Source of the DNA: Flavobacterium orientale
GTDB taxonomy: Bacteria; Bacteroidota; Bacteroidia; Flavobacteriales; Flavobacteriaceae
Assembly: GCF_014638005.1 (NCBI RefSeq)
Contig: NZ_BMFG01000006.1
Span: 151,060 to 215,059, forward strand
Reading direction: 5' to 3'
DNA length: 64,000 nucleotides
Positions 51,638-59,227 of this stretch are shown here, piece by piece. A model generated the notes under the pieces. It ran no database searches. It had not been told where the DNA came from and saw only the letters and a program-made list of their open reading frames with translations. Made by a program: the position numbers and the translations under genes. Every line of letters begins with the position of its first letter. The stretch's first letter is position 1.

Positions 51638-52396
51638 TTATAAATTATTCCAAGTTTTCCAACCTTTTTCTGCTTGAAGTAGCAACATTTCATAGCCGTT
51701 TTTGATGGTACTTCCTTTAGCTTTGGCTTTTTTCAAAAAAGTGGTTTCTTCCGGGTTGTAAATTAAATCAAAAGCAATGTGGTCTTTTGTGAAAAAATCA
51801 TAGGGAATAGGAGGGCATTCATCAATATTGGGAAAGGTTCCAAGCGGTGTACAATTGATGATTATCTGATAATTATCAAATGTGGTACTATTAATGAATT
51901 TATAATCTAATGCATTTTCTTTTTTACTTCGCGACACAAAAGAATATAAAATTCCTAATTCATCCAATGCAAAGGCCACAGCTTTTGAAGCTCCACCGGT
52001 TCCTAAAATTAATGCTTTTTGATGGTGTGCTTGTAATAAAGGTTTTAACGCTTTTTTAAAACCATAATAATCGGTATTGTAGCCTTTTAATTTACCTGAT
52101 TTCGTGATTTTAATACAGTTTACAGCACCAATTTTCGTTGCTTTTTTAGATAATTTATCCAAATAAGGGATTATTTTTTCTTTGTACGGAATTGTTACAT
52201 TCAGCCCACTAATGCTTGGATTTTCACGAATTAGCTTAGGAAATTGAGCAATTGTTGTCAGATCAAAATTTTCAAAACGGCAATTGGTATATCCTTCTTT
52301 TTCAAATTTTTCTGAGAAGTATTTTTTTGAAAAAGAATAGGCAATAGATTTACCAATTAATCCGAATAATCTATTTTTTTGTGGTTCTATTTCCAT
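51638..52396 (-). CDS. aroE: Shikimate dehydrogenase
   Basis: 252 residues. N-terminal FGLIGKSIAYSFSKKYF (substrate serines) and NVTIPYKEKIIPYLDKL (catalytic Lys), KGYNTDYYGFKKAL (catalytic Asp), and the Rossmann GTGGASKAVAFALDELG. The Gly-rich NADP loop is intact. It reduces 3-dehydroshikimate in aromatic amino acid synthesis. The start overlaps the DUF368 gene by 26 bases. Confidence 0.93.
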   Translation of the reverse strand: MEIEPQKNRLFGLIGKSIAYSFSKKYFSEKFEKEGYTNCRFENFDLTTIAQFPKLIRENPSISGLNVTIPYKEKIIPYLDKLSKKATKIGAVNCIKITKSGKLKGYNTDYYGFKKALKPLLQAHHQKALILGTGGASKAVAFALDELGILYSFVSRSKKENALDYKFINSTTFDNYQIIINCTPLGTFPNIDECPPIPYDFFTKDHIAFDLIYNPEETTFLKKAKAKGSTIKNGYEMLLLQAEKGWKTWNNL

Positions 52397-53384
52397 ACCA
52401 TTCTAAACTTAAAACTATTAAAACTCCTATGATTATATAAAAAACAGCCCAAAGTGTATCTATTGTAAATTCAGGAAGATAGCGTTTATATGTAGCCACT
52501 ATTTGATTACCATTTCGGTCTAAAACAAAATTGTCGCCTACTTTTAAAAATACTTTGTGTTTCCATGGCCAAACTACTCCTAACGATCCAATTATAAAAC
52601 CTAAAATTGAAGCATAGGTAATTTTTTTATAGTGTTTAATCAGATAACTCAAAAGATTAGAAAAAGTAACTAATCCGGTTAGCGAACCCAGAGTGAAGAA
52701 GAATAACACTTTTAAAAGATGAATTCTTGAAGGGTTATTTACAAAGCTAAAATCTCCCGTAACTAATTCTGCAATTGTGTCATAAAGTGAGTTAACGGAA
52801 TCAACCAATAACAACACATAATTTCCCATTAACATCATGATAAATGAACCTGAAAGTCCGGGTAGTGTCATTCCTGAAACACTTATAATCCCACAAAGAA
52901 ATACGAAAAGTAAATTTGAATTTTCAGTTGCTGGATCAAAGAAGCTAATGCCTATTCCCAGTAAAGTACCAATGATTAATGCTGTTTTTGAGGTTTTACT
53001 CCAATTGCCTTGAAAATCTTTGTTGATGTAATAAATTGACCCTATAATCATTCCAAAAAAGCAGGCCCAAACTTGAATTTCGTAACGAGCTAAAAGGAAA
53101 TCAAGAATTTTGGAAACACTAAAAAAACTAATCACCATGCCAAGAATTAACAAAAACAAAAAAGTACCATTGATATAGCGGTACAAACTTTTGAATCTTC
53201 CGGTAATTAAAAATTTAAAGGCAGTTTTATTTATCCGTTTGAAAGAATGAATAAATTCTTCATAAAATCCGGCTACAAAAGCAACAACACCTCCCGAAAC
53301 ACCTGGGATTTTATTGGCAAGCCCCATTGCTATTCCTTTCAGAACCAAAAAAAGTTTATCGGAAAGACTTCTTTGAACTTGCAT
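52371..53384 (-). CDS. DUF368 membrane protein (PopT-like), copy 2
   Basis: 337 residues, about eight to ten membrane helices. The family's two re-entrant motifs are KIPGVSGGVVAFVAGFYEEF and SGMTLPGLSGSFIMMLMGNY. DUF368 proteins have been reported as undecaprenyl-phosphate translocases (PopT), which recycle the lipid carrier for cell-wall synthesis. It overlaps the upstream DUF368 gene by 1 base and aroE by 26 bases. It is a divergent paralogue of copy 1. Confidence 0.88.
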   Translation of the reverse strand: MQVQRSLSDKLFLVLKGIAMGLANKIPGVSGGVVAFVAGFYEEFIHSFKRINKTAFKFLITGRFKSLYRYINGTFLFLLILGMVISFFSVSKILDFLLARYEIQVWACFFGMIIGSIYYINKDFQGNWSKTSKTALIIGTLLGIGISFFDPATENSNLLFVFLCGIISVSGMTLPGLSGSFIMMLMGNYVLLLVDSVNSLYDTIAELVTGDFSFVNNPSRIHLLKVLFFFTLGSLTGLVTFSNLLSYLIKHYKKITYASILGFIIGSLGVVWPWKHKVFLKVGDNFVLDRNGNQIVATYKRYLPEFTIDTLWAVFYIIIGVLIVLSLEWYGNRTTKK

Positions 53385-54349
53385 TATTTTGAAAATTTAA
53401 CGGCAATTTTTTCAATACTAAAGATAGTTAAAAATCCAATAACCATCAATATTATTGCAGAGATAAGTAAATTGTCTCCTTCAAAATAATGAGGTAAAAT
53501 ACTTCTTTCAAGAAAGGGCACTTCATTTCCATGCGAATCTATTCGGGTTTCTAAAACCTTTTTCCAAGGCCAAACTTTGTTTAATGAACCCAACATAAAA
53601 CCGGTTAATAAGGCTAAAGTTAAGTTTCGGTAGTTGTCAAACATCCAATGTAGAACTTTTGAAAATAGTTTTAATCCTAAAAGTGCACCTAGTGCAAAAG
53701 TTCCGAGTTTCAGAATGACTTGCCATAAAGCAACCCAATTTAATGTAACAATGGCTTCCCGAAACTGATTGATTGTTCCAATAACAACTGCATAAGAACC
53801 CATCAATAATAGAATAAATGCACCCGATACTCCCGGAAGAATCATAGCAATAATTGCAATAAATCCGGAAAGAAACAAATACAAATAACTTTCAGGTGTT
53901 GAAACAGGTGTGGCAATTGTGATATAATAGGAAACAATTGTTCCAATCACAAAACTAAGTATAATTGGTAATTTGAATGAAGTGATTTGTTTTCCTATAA
54001 AATAAATACTTGCAACTACCAATCCGAAGAAAAACGACCAAACCAAAATGGGTTGTGTGGCCAATAAATGAGTAATGACTTTTGAAAGCGTTAAAATACT
54101 TAAAGCAATTCCGGTAAGCAATGCAACTAAAAAGCTGCCGTTAATTTGTTGCCATGCTATTTTAAAGCCATTTTTTTTCCAAGATGTAAAAAATGAAAAA
54201 TCTACTTTATTGATGGTGTCAATTAGTTCTTGATAAATTCCGGAGATAAAAGCGATGGTTCCTCCTGAAACTCCCGGAACAACATCGGCAGCACCCATTG
54301 CAATTCCCTTAAGGGTAATTGTAAAATAATCGGGAAATAATTTTCTCAT
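53384..54349 (-). CDS. DUF368 membrane protein (PopT-like), copy 1
   Basis: 321 residues with the same two motifs: DVVPGVSGGTIAFISGIYQE and AMILPGVSGAFILLLMGSY. The same reported family function applies: flipping undecaprenyl phosphate across the inner membrane. The start codon follows an 8-T run that directly abuts a terminator-like hairpin, so the gene is either insulated from the upstream TPR gene or controlled by that structure. Confidence 0.88.
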   Translation of the reverse strand: MRKLFPDYFTITLKGIAMGAADVVPGVSGGTIAFISGIYQELIDTINKVDFSFFTSWKKNGFKIAWQQINGSFLVALLTGIALSILTLSKVITHLLATQPILVWSFFFGLVVASIYFIGKQITSFKLPIILSFVIGTIVSYYITIATPVSTPESYLYLFLSGFIAIIAMILPGVSGAFILLLMGSYAVVIGTINQFREAIVTLNWVALWQVILKLGTFALGALLGLKLFSKVLHWMFDNYRNLTLALLTGFMLGSLNKVWPWKKVLETRIDSHGNEVPFLERSILPHYFEGDNLLISAIILMVIGFLTIFSIEKIAVKFSK

Positions 54350-54382
54350 AAAAAAAAGCGTTCCGTTGTTAGAACGGAACGC
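54350..54382 (-). terminator. Terminator-like hairpin whose T-run touches the DUF368 ATG
   Basis: On the minus strand, GCGTTCCGTT (plus-strand 54358-54367) and AACGGAACGC (54373-54382) form a 10-bp GC-rich stem, followed by eight Ts that end directly at the DUF368 start codon. It ends the TPR transcript; the abutment of the start codon is unusual. Confidence 0.75.
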
Positions 54383-54421
54383 AAATTAGGGAAAAATTTG
54401 TAAAAATTTTAGAAATAGTTC

Positions 54422-55819
54422 TTAAGTTTTTAAATGTTTTGTTATTACATTTTGGATTATTTTTCTGCTCCAAACTACCGGGAATAATTCTTCTAAAACT
54501 GTCACATTATCCGGACTTAATCGCAAGCCATTAATTAAATGAAACTTACCTTTGGTGTTGTCTTTCAGCATGTAATAAATTCCGGCTAATCGGTATTCCA
54601 ATTCAAAGGAATCAGGAAAATATTCTGACGCTTGCAATAAGGTTTGAATTGCACTGTCAAATTCGCCTAAAAACTGCATGATATCGACCCAAAATAACCA
54701 AGTGTCTAATTCGTAATCACCAAATTCTACTGCTTTTCTATAACCAAATTCAGCTTCTTCATAGAAATTCATTTGACGGTTGATGGTAGCATATCGCTTC
54801 CAGTACAGCTGATTTTCGTTATCAATAGCTAAAGCTTTATTCACATAAAACAAGGCTTTTTGATAGTTTTTGGAACGAATATAAAAATCCGTTATGGCAA
54901 TCCAACCTTTATCCAAAAGCGGATCTTCGTGTACGGTTTTGTTATAATATTTTATTGCTTCTGCTTTATTGCCCAATTTCTCATGACACTTTCCAATTCG
55001 CAATAATGCGTATGATGTGGGATCTTCAAGAGAAATGGTATGCTCATAACTTTCTATGGCTTCTTTGTAACGTTTTAATTTTTCTAAAGATTTTCCTTTT
55101 TCCATGTGAGCTCCAATGAAAAAGTCGTCAATTAGCGTTGCATAATCAAAACTACGCAATGCATTTTCGTAATCTTTAATGATGTAACTCAAACGACCTT
55201 GTTGGTGCCAAGCAATTTCGCTGTAGGGATTTTTGTCGATGTAACTGTTCAAAAAATCAATAGCTTCCTTGTGTTGGTCTAAAAATTCAAAACAATATAC
55301 AACATTATATAATGCTGATTGGTCTTCGAAATCATCTTCAAGACACAAAATGAAATGTTTCTTTGCCAATTCTAAATTATCAAGAAATAGGTATTCCATT
55401 CCTATCAAGTTGTAAACATCGGCAAAATCTTCAGTAAATTCTAATGCTTTTTCTAATTCTTGTATGGCTAACTCATGTTGGTCTCGCTTCGAGAAAATGT
55501 TAGCTTTTTGAATGTAGATTTCTTCATTGTGAGGCTCGATAGCATACAATTCATTAAGCATTTTTTCTGCTATATCAAGCTTGTCGTCATAAATCAACAT
55601 TTCAATGTGTACCAATTTTAAACCGGTAGATTTGGGATGTTGTTCGAGAGCTAATTTTAAGGCCTTTTTTGCCAGAGATGCCTTGCCCATATCCAGATAA
55701 TGAAGAATGATTTCTTCAAATTCCTCGGAATCAAAAAAGAGGACTTTATTGGTCTTCAACATTGATTCAAATTTGGATAAGGATACGTTGTAATCGTCTT
55801 CTTCGTGACTTAAATGCAT
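54422..55819 (-). CDS. Tetratricopeptide repeat protein
   Basis: 465 residues, no signal peptide, about ten consecutive TPR units (for example AIQELEKALEFTEDFADVYN, LGNKAEAIKYYNKTVHEDPL, KNYQKALFYVNKALAIDNEN). It is a protein-interaction scaffold in the cytoplasm. In this gene order it precedes two DUF368 genes, aroE and DUF349, a conserved flavobacterial arrangement. Function unknown. Confidence 0.9.
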   Translation of the reverse strand: MHLSHEEDDYNVSLSKFESMLKTNKVLFFDSEEFEEIILHYLDMGKASLAKKALKLALEQHPKSTGLKLVHIEMLIYDDKLDIAEKMLNELYAIEPHNEEIYIQKANIFSKRDQHELAIQELEKALEFTEDFADVYNLIGMEYLFLDNLELAKKHFILCLEDDFEDQSALYNVVYCFEFLDQHKEAIDFLNSYIDKNPYSEIAWHQQGRLSYIIKDYENALRSFDYATLIDDFFIGAHMEKGKSLEKLKRYKEAIESYEHTISLEDPTSYALLRIGKCHEKLGNKAEAIKYYNKTVHEDPLLDKGWIAITDFYIRSKNYQKALFYVNKALAIDNENQLYWKRYATINRQMNFYEEAEFGYRKAVEFGDYELDTWLFWVDIMQFLGEFDSAIQTLLQASEYFPDSFELEYRLAGIYYMLKDNTKGKFHLINGLRLSPDNVTVLEELFPVVWSRKIIQNVITKHLKT

Positions 55820-55924
55820 ACTCAGTATTTTTTAAAATTATCCTTTTCTAAAATTAGTCAAGGTTTATATTGAAAATAGGAAAAAGAAGATATGTTGTGA
55901 ACAATTTAATTAACAATTTTTTGG

Positions 55925-56003
55925 TAATTGGTGATGGGTAATTGGTGATGGGTAACCTATTTTTCGTAAAGGCAACTACCTATTGCCCATTGCCTTTAAC
56001 CTA
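55925..56003. repeat. Degenerate GGTGATGGGTAATT repeat spacer
   Basis: Words GGTAATTGGTGATGGGTAAT and TTGGTGATGGGTAACC, then the reverse-sense TACCTATTGCCCATTGCC and AACCTATTACCCC. They can pair to form an imperfect hairpin. Related words recur at 57192-57240. Confidence 0.5.
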
Positions 56004-57191
56004 TTACCCCTTTAGATGAATTTCATCCAATGCCTCAATAATCAATGCACAACCTTCTTTAATTTCTTCTTCAGAAATGGTTAGTGGTGGTGTAATTCGG
56101 ATAGCTTTACCTTCGAATAAAAGCCAAAATAAAATCAAACCTTTATCTTGACATTTAAAAATTACTTCATTTGTAATTTCCGGTGTTTCTACCATGGCCG
56201 CCAACATTAATCCTTTCCCTCTAACTTCTTTAATCAAAGGATGTACCAAAAGTTCTCGAAATAATTTTTCTTTGACTAAAGTCTGCAAAATCAGGTCGGT
56301 TTCTGTTATTTCACGCAGGGTTGCCAAACAGGCTGCCGCTATGACAGGATGTCCGCCAAAAGTGGTGATATGTCCTAATTTCGGATTGTCACTCAACAAA
56401 TCCATATAATCCGATTTGGCTGTAAAAGCTCCAACCGGCATTCCGCCACCCATTCCTTTTCCCATAATAACTACGTCAGGAACCACATTATAGTTTTCAA
56501 AACCAAATAATTTTCCTGTTCTGCCAAAGCCGGGTTGAATTTCATCGACTAGTAAAAGTGCTCCTACTTCCTCGCAACGCTTTTTTACTTTTGTTAAAAA
56601 TCCGTTTTCAGGTTGAATGAAACCAGCTCCGCCTTGAATACTTTCTAAAATGACTCCGGCTGTTCGGGTTGTAATTTTTGCAATATCTTCTTCGTTGTTG
56701 AATGTGATAAAATCAACATCGGGTAGTAATGGTCGAAACACTTGTTTTCGCTCTTCAAATCCCATCACGCTCATGGAACCCATTGTGTTTCCGTGATAGG
56801 CATTGTGACACGATATAAACTGACTTCTTCCGGTAACTCTTCGGGCTAATTTTAAAGCTCCTTCAGTTGCTTCAGTTCCAGAATTCACCAAATAGGTTTT
56901 GTTCAAAGGTTCCGGCATTAATTCAGCCAAAAGACGACAAAAAGCAACTGCAGGATCTTGGGCGTATTCGCCATAAACCATGACATGTGAATATTTATCC
57001 AGTTGGTCTTTAATGGCTTGATTCACTCTGGGATGTTGATGACCTAAACTACAAGCGGAAACTCCAGCCACAAAATCCAAATATTTTTTACCATTAGTAT
57101 CAAAAATATAAGAACCCTTTGCATGGGAAACTTCCATCGCAAGGGGATAAGGTGAGGTTTGAGCTTGGTATTTAAGGAAATCTTGTTTCAT
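56004..57191 (-). CDS. Class III pyridoxal-phosphate aminotransferase (ArgD/acetylornithine type)
   Basis: 395 residues. PLP-enzyme motifs are SGTEATEGALKLARRVTGR, the PLP-Lys in VIMGKGMGGGMPVGAF, and the conserved ESIQGGAGFIQPENGFL. NCBI-style naming would be aspartate/4-aminobutyrate aminotransferase family; acetylornithine or ornithine aminotransferase are the likeliest activities. It lies 63 bases downstream of the OstA-like gene. Confidence 0.9.
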   Translation of the reverse strand: MKQDFLKYQAQTSPYPLAMEVSHAKGSYIFDTNGKKYLDFVAGVSACSLGHQHPRVNQAIKDQLDKYSHVMVYGEYAQDPAVAFCRLLAELMPEPLNKTYLVNSGTEATEGALKLARRVTGRSQFISCHNAYHGNTMGSMSVMGFEERKQVFRPLLPDVDFITFNNEEDIAKITTRTAGVILESIQGGAGFIQPENGFLTKVKKRCEEVGALLLVDEIQPGFGRTGKLFGFENYNVVPDVVIMGKGMGGGMPVGAFTAKSDYMDLLSDNPKLGHITTFGGHPVIAAACLATLREITETDLILQTLVKEKLFRELLVHPLIKEVRGKGLMLAAMVETPEITNEVIFKCQDKGLILFWLLFEGKAIRITPPLTISEEEIKEGCALIIEALDEIHLKG

Positions 57192-57254
57192 TGTGGGTGA
57201 TTACTGGAAGGTGATGGGTAAAAGGTAAAAGGGTTTATTAAAAACATAGTACTT
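57192..57254. repeat. Degenerate GGTGATGGGTAAAAGG repeat spacer
   Basis: Words GGTGATTACTGGAAGGTGAT and GGGTAAAAGGTAAAAGGG, the same family as at 55925-56003. Nothing coding is seen. Confidence 0.45.
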
Positions 57255-58892
57255 TTAACTACTTTTCTTTTTATCATCAACTTCCAAAGTTTCTTTTCTG
57301 ACCTCTAGAGGTGTGTCTTCCTTCTTTTTCTCTTCTTCGGTCTCTTTTTTCATTTTAAGATCATAAACATTTTCTTCTTCGGGAAAAATATCGTCTTTCG
57401 ATTGTATTCGTTCATCGCCTCGCCAAATAAAACCTCTCAATTTTCTTGCGTTTTCGGGGAGTTCAGTTTCGGGATAAATATCACCATCTACTTGCGTGAA
57501 AAAAGTGATGGTTTCAATTTGATTGCCGTCTAAAATCATGTTGATACTACTACAGGCACTTTTATTGATTCCAATCAACTCCTGTTCGTCGTTTCGCATG
57601 TAATAAATCACTTCGGTGTTTTTGACCACGTCTACTTCATATAATTTATTATCGCGAAATTTTCCGAACAGATTTTGGCCTTTCACTTGATTGTATCCTG
57701 TTCCTATGGTGTCTTTTGAAGCTATGAAAGTATTGTTCAATACTTTTAATGAATCTAACTTTTCGGTTTCTTTATTTGAAATGAGGTGCATCACATCACC
57801 GGTCATTTGGTTGTCATAATTCCACATTACAGGACGTCCAATCAATTTAGTAATGCCCACTTTTTCTGAGGAGTGCAACGAATCACATTTTCCACTCATG
57901 TCTGTTTTATAAAATCGAACATTAGGAAATGCTCGTACCACACGATCTTCCGGTTTTCCGGTAACTATTAATTTTTTTCCGTGTATGTATAAGGTGTCGT
58001 TTTCAACCAAAGTCATCGCTACTGCCCGATGGGTCATCATTAGCGAATCTTTAAGGCGATATACTTCGCCATAATGTCCTTTTACTACACTTTTGTTAAT
58101 AGAATCAGTCACTTTTACATTTCGTGTAGCTGAGGCAAACTCTCTGTTACGGTCATAGTAGAGACTGTCTCCTTCAATCAAACGATTGTTGTATTTGATG
58201 TATGAATTCTTTACAAAATGTGAAAAATTCCTCTTGGTGTCATAAAACCCTTTTTCAGTATAAATGAAGTTTTCATCACTCGTAATGGTTGATGGTCCAA
58301 AGAGATAAGCGTGACCCACATTTTCATAATAATCCAAATGGTTGGTTTTGATCACATATTTAGGATTTGTGATTGTAACGGCATTTCGGAACTGGTACAT
58401 TTTTCGCTCTACAATATAAGTCCCGGCTTGGCTGACTAATACATTTTCTTTGTCGTTGATAGTTCCACCCGTTCTGTAAAAAGCTTGTTGTGAATTACGG
58501 TCAAAATTAACTACTTCCGATCTTAATGTAGAACTTGGTGAGGTCATAATCACATTTCCGGAAGCATAAGCTTGTTTATTTTCGCCATTATATTCTGCAT
58601 AAGTGCTGGTCAGCGTGATCGTATCTCCTTGAATCATTCGAACATCACCAAAGGCTTTGATATAATTTTCTTTTTGAAACCAATAGGCTTTATTGCAATA
58701 CATCAAAACACCATCATGAGATACTCTAACATTACCATATAATAGTACGGCATCAGGAACTTCATCCTGATCGACATTAAAAAACTCGGAGTATTCAACG
58801 ATAATCTTTTTTGCTTGTTGAGCCGATACTATCGGAACAACGAATAAAAGCAGCAGTATTACAATTTTTTTCAAACGTGAAATTTTTGTCAA
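57255..58892 (-). CDS. OstA-like protein (LptA/LptC-related envelope protein)
   Basis: 545 residues. The signal peptide is VILLLLFVVPIVSAQQ. The mature protein has OstA-like (PF13100-type) repeats around VLLYGNVRVSHDGVLMYCNK, AYASGNVIMTSPSSTLR and YRTGGTINDKENVLVSQ, and a lysine/glutamate-rich tail (KEEKKKEDTPLEVR). Family members take part in lipopolysaccharide transport across the periplasm (LptA-like slide). It is the first gene of the minus-strand operon with the aminotransferase. Confidence 0.85.
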   Translation of the reverse strand: MTKISRLKKIVILLLLFVVPIVSAQQAKKIIVEYSEFFNVDQDEVPDAVLLYGNVRVSHDGVLMYCNKAYWFQKENYIKAFGDVRMIQGDTITLTSTYAEYNGENKQAYASGNVIMTSPSSTLRSEVVNFDRNSQQAFYRTGGTINDKENVLVSQAGTYIVERKMYQFRNAVTITNPKYVIKTNHLDYYENVGHAYLFGPSTITSDENFIYTEKGFYDTKRNFSHFVKNSYIKYNNRLIEGDSLYYDRNREFASATRNVKVTDSINKSVVKGHYGEVYRLKDSLMMTHRAVAMTLVENDTLYIHGKKLIVTGKPEDRVVRAFPNVRFYKTDMSGKCDSLHSSEKVGITKLIGRPVMWNYDNQMTGDVMHLISNKETEKLDSLKVLNNTFIASKDTIGTGYNQVKGQNLFGKFRDNKLYEVDVVKNTEVIYYMRNDEQELIGINKSACSSINMILDGNQIETITFFTQVDGDIYPETELPENARKLRGFIWRGDERIQSKDDIFPEEENVYDLKMKKETEEEKKKEDTPLEVRKETLEVDDKKKSS

Positions 58893-58972
58893 AATTACTA
58901 AAATTGAAAGAAGTACAAGATTTGTTAAGAATTATTTAGGCTAAACCTTCTAATTTAAAACAACCTTGCATA

Positions 58973-59009
58973 AAAAAAGTCTGAAACTATATAAATTTCA
59001 GACTTTTTT
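58973..59009 (-). terminator. Intrinsic terminator of the (disrupted) tRNA gene
   Basis: AAAAAAGTCTGAAA and TTTCAGACTTTTTT form a 14-bp stem with a 9-base loop. Read on the minus strand it follows the tRNA 3'-end fragment at 59011-59033, the expected place for the tRNA's own terminator. Confidence 0.8.
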
Positions 59010-59010
59010 G

Positions 59011-59033
59011 TGGAGTCGGAGAGAATCGAACCT
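59011..59033 (-). other. att site: tRNA 3'-end fragment
   Basis: On the minus strand the sequence reads GGTTCGATTCTCTCCGACTC followed by CA. It is the T-loop (TTCGATT), T-stem 3' side (CTCTC), acceptor 3' strand (CGACTCC) and discriminator A of a tRNA. The T-stem 5' side does not pair (ATAGG against CTCTC), so only the 3' end is present here. This is the duplicated core left by integration into a tRNA gene. The intact tRNA should lie at the other end of the element, beyond the window. Confidence 0.7.
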
Positions 59034-59163
59034 ATTTAATTTAGTTAATTTTTTAAATCAGTATTTTAATAGCTAAATGCCTTATTTTATTACTACTTTC
59101 AGATGTTTAATAAAATAATATAGAAAGACTAAGTAAGATAAAATAAGAATAAATTAGCAAAAT

Positions 59164-59185
59164 GTCGGCACCCGGTCGGCACCCG
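59164..59185. repeat. Two perfect 11-bp GC-rich direct repeats near the integrase
   Basis: GTCGGCACCCG occurs twice back to back (59164-59174 and 59175-59185). It stands out from the AT-rich surroundings and lies between the att fragment and the integrase promoter, as expected for arm-type binding sites of the recombinase or its directionality factor. The role is inference. Confidence 0.65.
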
Positions 59186-59199
59186 TAAAATAAAATTAT

Positions 59200-59217
59200 T
59201 ATATTTGAATGTTCAAA
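59200..59217 (+). promoter_or_regulatory. Integrase promoter -7 element TATATTTG with overlapping palindrome
   Basis: TATATTTG (59200-59207) is an exact -7 element 21 bases before the integrase ATG. TTTGAATGTTCAAA (59204-59217) is a 14-base dyad that overlaps it, an operator-like position where the promoter could be repressed. Confidence 0.5.
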
Positions 59218-59227
59218 ATATAATAAA

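Larger units (their letters stand above)
58893..59227. other. Junction region between the chromosome and the integrated element
   Basis: This 335-base stretch holds a terminator hairpin (58973-59009), a tRNA 3'-end fragment on the minus strand (59011-59033), the integrase promoter region and a pair of 11-bp GC-rich direct repeats (59164-59185). No ORF is seen. Confidence 0.65.

Noticed and set aside
59011..59033. Complete tRNA gene
   Set aside because: Only the 3' part is present and the T-stem 5' side does not pair; no D-arm or anticodon arm is found in the next 100 bases on the minus strand.
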